Source: Rhodovulum sulfidophilum
GTDB lineage: Bacteria > Pseudomonadota > Alphaproteobacteria > Rhodobacterales > Rhodobacteraceae
Assembly (NCBI GenBank): GCA_003241785.1
Contig: QFPW01000009.1
Span: forward strand, 83,451 to 147,450
Length of the DNA: 64,000 bases
Direction of reading: 5' to 3'
The notes under the pieces are model-generated. The model was not told where the DNA came from. It did not search any database and worked only from the letters and a program-made list of their open reading frames with translations. Position numbers and translations under genes: made by a program. Positions 23,907 through 32,836 of the stretch are shown one piece after another. Positions within the stretch are counted from its first letter, which is position 1; each line of letters opens with the position of its first letter.

Positions 23907-25406
23907 CTAGGCAAAGAGAAAATTCGCTTCCGTCAGCGTGGTGACGCCGGCCACGGTCAGCTCGCCACTCCCGCCGCCGGCGGCGGCGCCGAGCTCGATC
24001 ACCGTCGCGCCGCCGGTGATGGCGACATGGGTGTCGCCGGCGTCGAGCACGCCGTCGCCGTCGTCGTCGAGGTCGTCCCAGTCGAGGCGGCCGGTGAGCT
24101 CGATCCGGTCGCCGTCCGCGGCGCGGAAGTCCTCGATCCGGTCCCGCCCGTCCGCCGAGCCGAAGACGAAGACGTCCGCGCCGCCCTCGAGGACACGGTT
24201 CGGGTAGCTCTCGGACGTGCCCTCGCCGCTGACCGTCCCGTCGCCGATGAGGACGTCGTCGCCCGCGCCGCCCACGAGGCGGTCGTCGCCGCCGGTCAGC
24301 AGGGCGGCGCCGTAGTTTCCCGTCGCCCATCCGTCCCCGCGCAGCTCGTCGGCGCCGGCGCCGCCCAGCAGCGTGTCGTCGCCGCCGGTGAAGGTGGCGG
24401 CGGCTGAATGAAACCCGGCCGGGCTTGCGAGCGCGGTCCCGTCGCCGACCAGCAAATCCCGGCCCGCGCCGCCGCTCAGCCAGTCGTCGCCGCCCTCCAG
24501 GACGCTGCCCCCGCCGATGCTGGACGTGCCGTCGCCGTGGAGGGTGTCGTCGCCGGCGCCGCCCGAGAGCCTGTCGTCGCCGCCGGTGAGCGTTCCCACG
24601 ACGCGGCCCGCCCGGATCGTCCCGTCGCCGCCCAGGAAATCGTCGCCCTCGCCCCCGTTCAGCGTATCGGCGCCCCCGGTCAGGCGGGGGAAGCTCCAGC
24701 CGTTCTCGACCGTGCCGTCGCCCCAGATCTGGTCGGATCCGCCGCCGCCGTCGACGAGGTCGTCGCCGCCCCTGAGTTCGGCATCGCCGTAGTTCGCGCT
24801 CGAGACGGCGCCGTCGCCGAGCACGGTGTCGTTTCCGGCGCCGCCCAGGATCACGTCCGCGGCGCCGCCGATCAGCAGGCTGCCGCCGATCCCCGCGGAG
24901 GCGACCCCCTCGCCATGGATGAGGTCGTTTCCGGCGCCCCCGGAGATCCAGTCGCGGGCGCCCAGGATCTCGAGGTCGGTGACCGCCGTGGCCCGCGCGG
25001 TGCCCTCGCCGTAGATCACGTCGTCGCCGGCGTCGCCGCTGATCCTGTCCGCCGCGCCGGTGACGCCGACCCCGGTGCCAGAGGCGTAGACTTCGACCGC
25101 GCCGTCGCCGTGGAGCGTGTCGGCGCCCGATTCGCCCCGAAGGACGTCGGCCGCGCCGATCACCCGCGCCTCCGGCGCGTCGCTGCCCGCCACGATCCGG
25201 CCGTCGCCGAGGATCGCGTCGGATCCGGCGCCGCCCCGGACGACGTCGCGGCCGCCGGTCACGCGCGCGCCCAGGGCGTCGGCGACCACGCGGTCGCCAT
25301 CGCCGATCAGCGTGTCGCCGCCGCCGAGGCCCATGATGAGATTTGGGACGCGGGTTCCCACCAGAAGGTCGGCCGCGTTCGTTCCTCGAATGTCGAAGAT
25401 TGCCAT
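23907..25406 (-). CDS. RTX-like calcium-binding secreted protein with 12 regular modules
   Basis: 499 residues, no signal peptide, glycine- and aspartate-rich. Residues 28-390 hold 12 modules of the form TGGDD-x-L-x-GGAG-x-D-x-L-x-GDG, with the GDG/GEG ending at 35, 67, 100, 133, 165, 197, 229, 260, 291, 321, 357 and 388, so a period of about 32. After the modules come ADVFVFGSADGRDRIEDF, typical of type I secretion C-terminal domains, and an EF-hand-like loop D447-D449-D451-G-D455. Start ATG 25406 has a GGAG site; an upstream ATG is less likely. Type I secretion by an unlinked exporter is expected. No enzymatic domain is present. Confidence 0.85.
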   Translation of the reverse strand: MAIFDIRGTNAADLLVGTRVPNLIMGLGGGDTLIGDGDRVVADALGARVTGGRDVVRGGAGSDAILGDGRIVAGSDAPEARVIGAADVLRGESGADTLHGDGAVEVYASGTGVGVTGAADRISGDAGDDVIYGEGTARATAVTDLEILGARDWISGGAGNDLIHGEGVASAGIGGSLLIGGAADVILGGAGNDTVLGDGAVSSANYGDAELRGGDDLVDGGGGSDQIWGDGTVENGWSFPRLTGGADTLNGGEGDDFLGGDGTIRAGRVVGTLTGGDDRLSGGAGDDTLHGDGTSSIGGGSVLEGGDDWLSGGAGRDLLVGDGTALASPAGFHSAAATFTGGDDTLLGGAGADELRGDGWATGNYGAALLTGGDDRLVGGAGDDVLIGDGTVSGEGTSESYPNRVLEGGADVFVFGSADGRDRIEDFRAADGDRIELTGRLDWDDLDDDGDGVLDAGDTHVAITGGATVIELGAAAGGGSGELTVAGVTTLTEANFLFA

Positions 25407-25606
25407 CGTGCTGCTCCGGACCAGAAAAACGCGCCACGGAAAGGGGCGCGGATGAATGCGACTCGCGCCTAGATCGAATGAATGACCTACCGTACATCCT
25501 GGGATAGCAGAGCGCAACGGCGCGAAAGGATGAGGCCGCGCGGCGCCGCAGGTCCATTGCCTCCGTCGCGCATTCCTGCTCCTTTCGCGGGCGAGAGGGC
25601 CCCGCG

Positions 25607-26536
25607 ATGGATATCCGACAGCTGCGCTACCTGATCGCGCTCGCGCGGGAGAAGCATTTCACCCGCGCCGCTGAGGCCTGTTTCGTGACCCAGCCGACGC
25701 TCTCGGGCCGGATCCGCCAGCTCGAGGAGGAGCTCGGCGTGCCGATCGTGCTGCGCGGCCAGCGCTATCACGGGCTGACCCCGGAGGGGGAACGGGTGCT
25801 GCGCTGGGCGAAGAAGATCGTCGAGGATTTCGATGGCATGCGCCGCGACCTCTCGATGCTCTCCGACGAGCCCGAGGGACGGATGACGCTCGGCGTCGTG
25901 CCTTCGGCCATGCCCTGCCTGCCGCCGCTGACCGAGGCGCTCAGGCTGCGCCACCCCCGGATCGGCTTCGAGATCCTGTCGCTCACCTCGCGCCAGATCG
26001 CGCGCGAGCTCGAGGATTTCCGCATCGACGCCGGCATCACCTATCTCGACAGCGAGCCCCTCGGGATCGGCGGCGCCTGGCCGCTCTATACCGAGCACTA
26101 CCGCCTTTTCGTCACCGCCGATTCGCCGCTGACGCGCCGGAGCGAGGTCACCTGGGCCGAGGCCGCGGTCCTGCCGCTCTGCGCGCTGACGCCCGACATG
26201 CAGAACCGGCGCATCCTCGACGCGGCCTTCGCCGAGGCGGGCCAGATGCCGCGGCCGATGATCGAGAGCAACTCGGTCCTCGCGCTCTGCGCCCATGTCG
26301 CCCACGGCGGCTACGCGGCGGTGCTGCCCGAGCATTTTCTCGCCGTGCTGGGCGGGGCGGGCCGAATCCGGTCGATTCCGCTCGTCGCACCGGTCCTGTC
26401 GCACACGATCGGCATCGTGGCGCTCGAGCGCGACCCGCTGCCGCCGCTGCTCTCGGCGCTGATCGACGCGTCGAAGTCGCTCGGCGGCTTCTCGGATTTC
26501 GCGCTCGATCCCGCCGGGGACGGCCGGCCCCGCTGA
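25607..26536 (+). CDS. LysR-family regulator, OxyR-like, next to formate dehydrogenase
   Basis: 309 residues. N-terminal winged helix-turn-helix (1-60; MDIRQLRYLIALAREKHFTRAAEACFVTQPTLSGRIRQLE), then a two-lobed effector domain. Overall OxyR-like, but its position 160 bases before fdsG on the same strand suggests it controls formate dehydrogenase. A LysR-type box (GTTCAT-N11-ATGAAC) sits in that gap. Cysteines at C103 and in LPLCAL/ALCAH do not give a confident OxyR redox pair, so a metabolite effector such as formate is equally possible. Confidence 0.85.
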   Translation: MDIRQLRYLIALAREKHFTRAAEACFVTQPTLSGRIRQLEEELGVPIVLRGQRYHGLTPEGERVLRWAKKIVEDFDGMRRDLSMLSDEPEGRMTLGVVPSAMPCLPPLTEALRLRHPRIGFEILSLTSRQIARELEDFRIDAGITYLDSEPLGIGGAWPLYTEHYRLFVTADSPLTRRSEVTWAEAAVLPLCALTPDMQNRRILDAAFAEAGQMPRPMIESNSVLALCAHVAHGGYAAVLPEHFLAVLGGAGRIRSIPLVAPVLSHTIGIVALERDPLPPLLSALIDASKSLGGFSDFALDPAGDGRPR

Positions 26537-26572
26537 CCGCGATCATCGGAACCGCCGATCAAGAACCCGCGA

Positions 26573-26595
26573 GTTCATAGGCGGCGTCGATGAAC
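26573..26595. promoter_or_regulatory. LysR-type operator upstream of fdsG
   Basis: GTTCAT and ATGAAC are perfect inverted 6-mers with an 11-base spacer, which fits the T-N11-A architecture of LysR-family sites. It is 37 bases past the regulator gene and 103 bases before the fdsG start, where an activator would bind. Confidence 0.65.
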
Positions 26596-26697
26596 CCATA
26601 GAGTCACACGATTTGCAACGCGGGGTCGGGGCGCGCATATTTTATGGGCAAGAACCGCGCCGCGCGAGAAAGGCGCGGGCAGGAGGAAGACGAAGCA

Positions 26698-27168
26698 ATG
26701 CTCGATGAAACCGACCCGCGGGTGATCGCCGCGGCGGAAATCTGCGCAAGCCACGCATACGACCCCGCGGAGCTGATCGAGATCCTTCACGAGCTCCAGG
26801 ATCAGCAGGGTTATGTCGCCGAGGAGACCCTCCCGGTGATCGCGCGGCTCCTGAACCTCAGCCGCGCCGAGGTGCACGGCGTCGTCTCCTTTTACCACGA
26901 CTTCCGCCGCGAACCCGCCGGGCGGGTGGTGCTCAAGGTCTGCCGCGCCGAATCCTGCCAGTCGATGGGCGCGAACAGGCTGATCGAGCGGATCTGCGAA
27001 CGCTACAACACGTCGCTAGGCCAGACCTCGCGCGCCGGGGTGACGATCGAGCCGGTGTTCTGCCTCGGGCTTTGCGCGCAATCCCCCGCCGCGATGCTGA
27101 ACGGCCGGTTCGTCGGCCATGCGACCGAGGAGCGGCTCGACGCCGCCATCGTGGAGGCGCTGTCGTGA
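26698..27168 (+). CDS. fdsG: NAD-dependent formate dehydrogenase, gamma subunit
   Basis: 156 residues, NuoE-like thioredoxin-fold subunit carrying one [2Fe-2S] cluster bound by the pairs in CRAESC and CLGLC. It is part of the soluble molybdenum formate dehydrogenase FdsABG that oxidises formate to CO2 and reduces NAD. ATG 26698 was chosen over an in-frame ATG 54 bases upstream because GGAGGAAG lies right before it. The stop overlaps the fdsB GTG start by GTGA. Confidence 0.93.
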   Translation: MLDETDPRVIAAAEICASHAYDPAELIEILHELQDQQGYVAEETLPVIARLLNLSRAEVHGVVSFYHDFRREPAGRVVLKVCRAESCQSMGANRLIERICERYNTSLGQTSRAGVTIEPVFCLGLCAQSPAAMLNGRFVGHATEERLDAAIVEALS

Positions 27169-28712
27169 CCCGGATCTACGTTCCCGCCGACACCGCCGCG
27201 CTCGCCGTCGGCGCCGACGAGACCGCCGCCGCCTTCGAGGCCGCCGCCGCCGCGCGGGGTGTCGATGTGGAGATCATCCGCAACGGCTCGCGCGGGATGC
27301 TCTGGCTCGAGCCGCTGGTCGAGGCCGGCGTGGGCGCGGCGCGCGTAGCCTATGGCCCGGTCGGCGCCGCCGACGCGGCCTCGGTGCTCGACGCGATCCT
27401 CGACGGCGCGGAGCATCCGCTCTGCCACGGGAAGACGCGCGAGATCCCCTATCTGAAGAACCAGGAGCGCCTAACCTTCGCCCGCGTCGGGGTGATCGAC
27501 CCGCTCGACCTCGAGGATTACGAGGCGCACGCGGGGCTCAAAGGGCTGCGCAAGGCGCTGACGATGGAGCCGGCCGCGATCTGCGCCGAGGTGCTCGAAT
27601 CCGGCCTGCGCGGCCGGGGCGGCGCGGGCTTTCCGGCGGGCATCAAGTGGAAGACCGTGCTCGATCAGAAAGCCGAGCGGAAATACGTCGCCTGCAACGC
27701 CGACGAGGGCGACAGCGGCACCTTCGCCGACCGGATGCTGATGGAGGGCGACCCGCTCCTGATGGTCGAGGCGATGACGATCGCGGGGATCGCGACCGGC
27801 GCCACCGAAGGCTATATCTACATTCGCTCCGAATATCCGCGCGCCATCTCCCAGATGAAGGCGGCGATCGCGGTCATGGAAGGCGCGGGCTGGCTGGGCG
27901 ACGACATCCAGGGCAGCGGGCATTCGTTCCGGATGAAGGTCCGCCGCGGCGCCGGCGCCTATATCTGCGGCGAGGAAAGCTCGATGCTGCAAAGTATCGA
28001 GGGCAAGCGCGGCACGGTCCGCGTGAAGCCGCCGATCCCGGCGATCTCCGGTCTCTTCAGCCAGCCCACCGTGATCAACAACGTGCTGACGCTGGCTTCC
28101 GTGCCGCTGGTGATCGACCGGGGCGCGAAGTTCTACAAGGATTTCGGCGTCGGCCGGTCGCATGGCACGCAGCCGTTCCAGCTCGCGGGCAACATCAGGC
28201 ACGGCGGGCTGGTCGAGAAGGCCTTCGGCATCACGGTCCGCGAACTGATCGAGGAATTCGGCGGCGGCACCGCCTCGGGGCGGCCGTTCCGCACCGCGCA
28301 GATCGGCGGGCCGCTCGGTGCCTATGTCTCCGAGGACATGCTCGATCTCCAGATGGACTACGAGGCGATGGCCGCGCATCAGGCGATGGTCGGCCATGGC
28401 GGGATCGTGGTCTTTGATGACACCGTCGACATGGCCGAGATGGCGCGCTTCGCCTTCGAGTTCTGCGAGGAGGAAAGCTGCGGCAAGTGCACGCCCTGCC
28501 GCATCGGCGCGATCCGCGGCAAGGAGACCGTCGAGAAGATCCTGAGGGGCGAGAACGTCGCGAAGAACATCGCGCTGATCGAGGACCTCTGCGAGCTGAT
28601 GCGCGACGGATCCCTTTGCGCCATGGGCGGGTTGACCCCGATGCCGGTGCTGTCGGCGATCCGCCTGTTCCCCGAGGATTTCGACCGCGCCACCCCCATG
28701 GCGGCGGAGTGA
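27165..28712 (+). CDS. fdsB: NAD-dependent formate dehydrogenase, beta subunit
   Basis: 515 residues from a GTG start fixed by overlap with fdsG. An N-terminal thioredoxin-like region (about 1-110) is followed by the NuoF-like core, with the FMN/NAD motif GRGGAGFPAGIKW, the NADEGDSGTF stretch and the [4Fe-4S] cysteines in CGKCTPCRIG plus a distant cysteine in SLCAMGG. It takes electrons from the clusters of FdsA/FdsG through FMN to NAD. Confidence 0.95.
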   Translation: MTRIYVPADTAALAVGADETAAAFEAAAAARGVDVEIIRNGSRGMLWLEPLVEAGVGAARVAYGPVGAADAASVLDAILDGAEHPLCHGKTREIPYLKNQERLTFARVGVIDPLDLEDYEAHAGLKGLRKALTMEPAAICAEVLESGLRGRGGAGFPAGIKWKTVLDQKAERKYVACNADEGDSGTFADRMLMEGDPLLMVEAMTIAGIATGATEGYIYIRSEYPRAISQMKAAIAVMEGAGWLGDDIQGSGHSFRMKVRRGAGAYICGEESSMLQSIEGKRGTVRVKPPIPAISGLFSQPTVINNVLTLASVPLVIDRGAKFYKDFGVGRSHGTQPFQLAGNIRHGGLVEKAFGITVRELIEEFGGGTASGRPFRTAQIGGPLGAYVSEDMLDLQMDYEAMAAHQAMVGHGGIVVFDDTVDMAEMARFAFEFCEEESCGKCTPCRIGAIRGKETVEKILRGENVAKNIALIEDLCELMRDGSLCAMGGLTPMPVLSAIRLFPEDFDRATPMAAE

Positions 28713-28720
28713 GGTAGACC

Positions 28721-31618
28721 ATGACGATCCACCAGGAAATCCCGCTGGCGCTCCGCAACCTCCGCGCCCCGGCCCTCGACGAGACCGACCGCGGTACCCC
28801 GGCGCGCGACGGCGCGCCGGTCACGCTCCTGATCGACGGCGTGCCTGTGACGGTGCCCGAGGGTACCTCGGTGATGCGCGCCGCCTCCTTCGTCGACCGG
28901 CCGATCCCGAAGCTCTGCGCGACCGACAACATGGAGGCCTGGGGCTCCTGCCGCATGTGCCTCGTCGAGATCGAGGGGGTGCGCGGCACCCCAGCCTCCT
29001 GCACCACGCCGGTGCGCGAGGGGATGGTCGTGCACACCCAGACCGCGCGGCTGGAAAAGCTGCGCCGGGGGGTGATGGAGCTCTACATCTCCGACCACCC
29101 GCTCGACTGCCTGACCTGCCCGACCAACGGCGACTGCGAATTGCAGGACATGGCCGGCGTCTCGGGCCTGCGCGAAGTGCGCTACGGGATGAAGGGCGAG
29201 AACCATTTCGAGGACGGGCACAAGGCGCCGATCGACGTCTCGAACCCGTATTTCCAGTATGATGCGTCGAAATGCATCGTCTGCTCGCGCTGCGTTCGGG
29301 CCTGCGAGGAAGTGCAGGGCACCTTCGCGCTGACGATTCAAGGCCGGGGCTTCGCGAGCCGGGTCTCGCCGGGCATGGGCTCGGACAATTTCTTCTCCTC
29401 GGACTGCGTCTCCTGCGGCGCCTGCGTGCAGGCCTGTCCGACCGCGACGCTGGTCGAGAAGTCCCAGGTGGAGCATGGCATCCCGACGCGCGAGGTCATC
29501 ACCACCTGCGCCTATTGCGGGGTGGGCTGCTCGTTCAAGGCCGAGCTGCAGGGCGAGACAATCGTGCGCATGACGCCGTGGAAGAACGGTGGCGCGAACG
29601 AGGGCCATTCCTGCGTCAAGGGCCGCTTCGCCTTCGGCTATGCCACCCACAAGGACCGTCAGCTGTCGCCGATGATCCGCGACAAGATCACCGACCCGTG
29701 GAAGAAGGTGAGCTTCGTCGAGGCGATCGAATTCGCCGCCAACCGGTTCAAGGACATCCAGGCGAAGCACGGCCGCGATTCCATCGGTGGCATCACCTCC
29801 TCGCGCTGCACGAACGAGGAAGTCTACGTCGTGCAGAAGATGATCCGCGCCGCCTTCGGCAACAACAACGTCGATACCTGCGCCCGGGTCTGCCATTCGC
29901 CGACCGGCTATGGCCTCAAGATGACTTTCGGCACCTCGGCCGGCACGCAGGACTTCAAGTCGGTCGACAAGGCCGACGTGATCCTGCTGATCGGCGCCAA
30001 TCCGACCGACGCGCATCCCGTCTTCGGCAGCCGGATGAAGAAGCGCATCCGCGCCGGCGCGAAGATCATCGTCGCCGATCCGCGCCGCACCGATCTCGTG
30101 CGCTCGCCGCATATCGAGGCGGCGCATCACGTCCAGCTGCGTCCGGGCACCAACGTCGCCTTCATGAACGCCATGGCGCATGTGATCGTGACCGAGGGGC
30201 TGGTGAACGAGGAATTCGTCGCCGAGCGGTGCGAGCCGGCCGAGTTCGAGCGCTGGCGCGCCTTCGTCGCCGAGGAGCGCAACTCGCCCGAAGCGGTCGC
30301 CGAGATGATCGGCACGCGGCCCGAGATCCTGCGCGCCGCCGCCCGGCTCTATGCCACCGGCGGGAACGCGGCGATCTACTACGGCCTCGGCGTCACCGAG
30401 CATTCCCAGGGCTCGACCATGGTCATGGCCATGGCCAACCTCGCGATGGCGACGGGCAACATCGGGCGCGATGGCGTGGGCGTGAATCCGCTGCGCGGCC
30501 AGAACAACGTGCAGGGCTCCTGCGACATGGGTTCCTTCCCGCACGAGCTGCCGGGCTATCGCCATGTCGCGGACGACGTGACGCGGCATCTGTTCGAGGA
30601 AGACTGGGGGGTCAAGCTCCTGAACGAGCCGGGGCTGCGCATCCCGAACATGTTCGCCGCCGCGATCGACGGCACCTATCGCGGCATGTTCGTGCAGGGC
30701 GAGGATATCGCGCAGTCCGACCCGAACACCGCGCATGTGACGGCGGCGCTCGCCGCGCTCGACTGCCTCGTCGTGCAGGACCTGTTCCTGAACGAGACGG
30801 CGGCCTACGCCCATGTCTTCCTGCCCGGCACCTCCTTCCTCGAGAAGGACGGCACCTTCACCAACGCCGAACGCCGCATCAACCGCGTGCGCCCGGCGAT
30901 GAAGGAGAAGCAGGGCATGTCCGAGCACGAGATGGTCTGCCGGCTCTCGACCGCGATGGGCTATCCGATGCGCTACGACGGCCCGGCCGAGATCATGGCC
31001 GAGATCGCCCGGCTGACGCCCTCCTTCGCGGGCGTGAGCTTCGAGCGGCTCGACGAGGCGGGCTCGCTGCAGTGGCCGGTCAACGCCGACTTCCCCGACG
31101 GCGCGCCGATCATGCACATGGACGGCTTCGTGCGCGGCAAGGGCCGGTTCATGGTCACCGAATACGTGCCGACCATCGAGCGGACCAACCGCTACTATCC
31201 GCTGATCCTCACCACGGGCCGGATCCTCAGCCAGTACAACGTCGGCGCGCAGACCCGCCGGACCGAGAACAGCCTGTGGCATCCGGAGGACATCATCGAG
31301 ATTCATCCGCACGACGCGGAGGAACGCGGGATCGAGACCGATGACATGGTGTCGGTCGGCAGCCGGATCGGCGCCACGACGCTGCGCGCGCGGGTCTCGG
31401 ACCGGGTGCCGCAGGGGGTGGTGCATACCACCTTCCATCACCCGCTCTCCGGTGCGAATGTGATCACGACCGACAATTCCGACTGGGCGACCAACTGCCC
31501 CGAGTACAAGGTGACGGCGGTGCAGCTGACCCGCTCCAACCGGCCCTCGGAATGGCAGGAGGAGCGCGAGGAGCTCGGCCGGACCAATTATCGCGTGGGC
31601 CTCACCGCCGCGGAGTAG
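28721..31618 (+). CDS. fdsA: NAD-dependent formate dehydrogenase, alpha (molybdenum) subunit
   Basis: 965 residues. The N-terminal [2Fe-2S] domain (about 35-115; WGSCRMCLVEI, ASCTTP) and the NuoG-like H-C3 motif (DHPLDCLTCPTNGDCELQ) are followed by two [4Fe-4S] motifs (CIVCSRCVRAC, CVSCGACVQACP), a further cluster motif (CAYCGVGC) and the bis-MGD domain. C391 in ARVCHSPT is the molybdenum ligand and H392 the adjacent catalytic histidine. It oxidises formate in the cytoplasm. This is the last step of methanol-to-CO2 oxidation in this window and yields NADH. Confidence 0.96.
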   Translation: MTIHQEIPLALRNLRAPALDETDRGTPARDGAPVTLLIDGVPVTVPEGTSVMRAASFVDRPIPKLCATDNMEAWGSCRMCLVEIEGVRGTPASCTTPVREGMVVHTQTARLEKLRRGVMELYISDHPLDCLTCPTNGDCELQDMAGVSGLREVRYGMKGENHFEDGHKAPIDVSNPYFQYDASKCIVCSRCVRACEEVQGTFALTIQGRGFASRVSPGMGSDNFFSSDCVSCGACVQACPTATLVEKSQVEHGIPTREVITTCAYCGVGCSFKAELQGETIVRMTPWKNGGANEGHSCVKGRFAFGYATHKDRQLSPMIRDKITDPWKKVSFVEAIEFAANRFKDIQAKHGRDSIGGITSSRCTNEEVYVVQKMIRAAFGNNNVDTCARVCHSPTGYGLKMTFGTSAGTQDFKSVDKADVILLIGANPTDAHPVFGSRMKKRIRAGAKIIVADPRRTDLVRSPHIEAAHHVQLRPGTNVAFMNAMAHVIVTEGLVNEEFVAERCEPAEFERWRAFVAEERNSPEAVAEMIGTRPEILRAAARLYATGGNAAIYYGLGVTEHSQGSTMVMAMANLAMATGNIGRDGVGVNPLRGQNNVQGSCDMGSFPHELPGYRHVADDVTRHLFEEDWGVKLLNEPGLRIPNMFAAAIDGTYRGMFVQGEDIAQSDPNTAHVTAALAALDCLVVQDLFLNETAAYAHVFLPGTSFLEKDGTFTNAERRINRVRPAMKEKQGMSEHEMVCRLSTAMGYPMRYDGPAEIMAEIARLTPSFAGVSFERLDEAGSLQWPVNADFPDGAPIMHMDGFVRGKGRFMVTEYVPTIERTNRYYPLILTTGRILSQYNVGAQTRRTENSLWHPEDIIEIHPHDAEERGIETDDMVSVGSRIGATTLRARVSDRVPQGVVHTTFHHPLSGANVITTDNSDWATNCPEYKVTAVQLTRSNRPSEWQEEREELGRTNYRVGLTAAE

Positions 31619-31622
31619 CCAT

Positions 31623-32459
31623 ATGAAGATCCGCCGCTTCGACGCGGGACCCTATGACGTCTCGCCCGTGGCGGCGGGGCGCCTCCTGACGCCCGGGGGC
31701 GAGACGCGCGCGCTCTGGCAGATCGCCGAGGAGACCCCGGTCGCGATCCTGCTCAATGGCGTCACCTTCGCCGTGATGATGATGACCCCCGCCGATATCG
31801 AGGATTTCGCGGTCGGCTTCGCGCTGACCGAGGGGATCGTCGAGACGCTCGGGGATATCGGGGGCCTCCGGATCGCCGAGGCGGCCGACGGGATGATCTG
31901 CAACGTGACGCTCGACCCCGCGCGGGTCGAGAAGGTCGAGGGGCGCCGCCGCACCCTGGCGGGCCGCGCGGGCTGCGGCATCTGCGGCGCGCAGAGCCTC
32001 GAGGCCGTGCTGCCGCCGCCGCGCCGGGTGCCGAAAGCGCCGCTGCCGGGGCGCGACGCGCTGCTCGCCGCCTTCGCCGCGCTGCCCGGGGCGCAGGCGA
32101 TGAAGCGGATCAACAAGACGACCCACGCCGCCGCCTTCTGCGACCTCGAGGGACGGGTGAGGCTGGTGCGCGAGGACATCGGCCGGCACAACGCGCTCGA
32201 CAAGCTCGGGGGCGCGCTGGCGCGCGAGGGGCGCGACGCGGCGGGCGGCTTCGTGCTGCTCTCGAGCCGGGTCAGCGTCGAGATGGCGCAGAAGGCGGCC
32301 GCGCTGGGCGCGCCGCTGGTCGCCGCCGTCTCGGCCCCCTCCGCGCTCGCACTGCGCCTCGCCGCCCGCGCGGGCCTCACGCTCGCCTGCCGGGCCGGCG
32401 GCGACATCATGCTCTTCGACGAGACGGCGCTGAGCGCGCCCGGAAAGGAAACACCGTGA
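31623..32459 (+). CDS. fdhD: Formate dehydrogenase accessory sulfurtransferase FdhD (FdsC)
   Basis: 278 residues. FdhD/FdsC proteins bind the molybdenum cofactor and pass sulfur from a cysteine desulfurase to it before insertion in the dehydrogenase. The sulfur-carrying pair C118/C121 is in AGCGICGAQ; EDIGRHNALDKL and SSRVSVEM, both typical of the family, are present. Only 4 bases follow fdsA, and a GTGA overlap leads into fdsD. Confidence 0.93.
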   Translation: MKIRRFDAGPYDVSPVAAGRLLTPGGETRALWQIAEETPVAILLNGVTFAVMMMTPADIEDFAVGFALTEGIVETLGDIGGLRIAEAADGMICNVTLDPARVEKVEGRRRTLAGRAGCGICGAQSLEAVLPPPRRVPKAPLPGRDALLAAFAALPGAQAMKRINKTTHAAAFCDLEGRVRLVREDIGRHNALDKLGGALAREGRDAAGGFVLLSSRVSVEMAQKAAALGAPLVAAVSAPSALALRLAARAGLTLACRAGGDIMLFDETALSAPGKETP

Positions 32460-32713
32460 GCGACGGCACCGCGGAGATCATCCGCATGGCGAACCAGATC
32501 GCCGATTTCTTCCGCTCCTATCCGGAGGCGGAGGCCGAGGAAGGCGTCGAGCACCACATCCGCGACTTCTGGGATCCGCGCATGCGCCGCGAGCTCGCGC
32601 ATGTGCTCGAGAAGGAGCCCGCGGCGCTGAGCGACCTCGCCCGCGCCGGCGCGACCCGCGTGTTCCGGGCGCCCGAGCCGGCCGCGCCCGCGCCGGGATG
32701 CGACGCGGGGTGA
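32456..32713 (+). CDS. fdsD: Formate dehydrogenase, delta subunit
   Basis: 85 residues from a GTG start set by the overlap with fdhD. Small FdsD proteins (EIIRMANQIADFF, then IRDFWDPRMR) are found with FdsABG and help its assembly or stability. The C-terminal 15 residues are alanine/proline-rich and probably disordered. Last gene of the operon; a REP-like element follows 9 bases later. Confidence 0.88.
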   Translation: MSDGTAEIIRMANQIADFFRSYPEAEAEEGVEHHIRDFWDPRMRRELAHVLEKEPAALSDLARAGATRVFRAPEPAAPAPGCDAG

Positions 32714-32722
32714 CCGGCGTCC

Positions 32723-32751
32723 GGATGGTGGGCGGAATCGCCCACCCTACG
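32723..32751. repeat. Single REP-like element, variant B
   Basis: 29 bases with a palindromic core GGTGGGCG-GAAT-CGCCCACC and the same GGAT and CTACG ends as variant A. It lies between fdsD and tspO. Near-identical copies (one difference each) form an inverted pair at 47148-47240. Confidence 0.85.
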
Positions 32752-32836
32752 AGGATGGCTTCGGTGCGCCCTTGCCTGTTTCGCGCGGCTTGACTGAACC
32801 GGAGCGCCGTTCAGGAGTATATCGGAGGGTGCGCCG

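Noticed and set aside
23907..25406. Regular DNA repeats resembling a repeat array
   Set aside because: The repeats are in frame, degenerate at DNA level and encode RTX-like modules; there are no conserved repeats with unique spacers as in CRISPR.
26644..26697. Longer fdsG with 18 extra N-terminal residues
   Set aside because: The extra stretch is highly charged, contains the ribosome site of the next ATG and is not part of the FdsG family start.
28379..31441. 1020-codon open frame on the minus strand
   Set aside because: Antisense shadow of fdsA and the end of fdsB; no domain, composition typical of a shadow frame.
32790..32823. TTGACT ... TATATC promoter for tspO
   Set aside because: The spacing of about 22 bases is too long for a standard promoter, so it is not listed.
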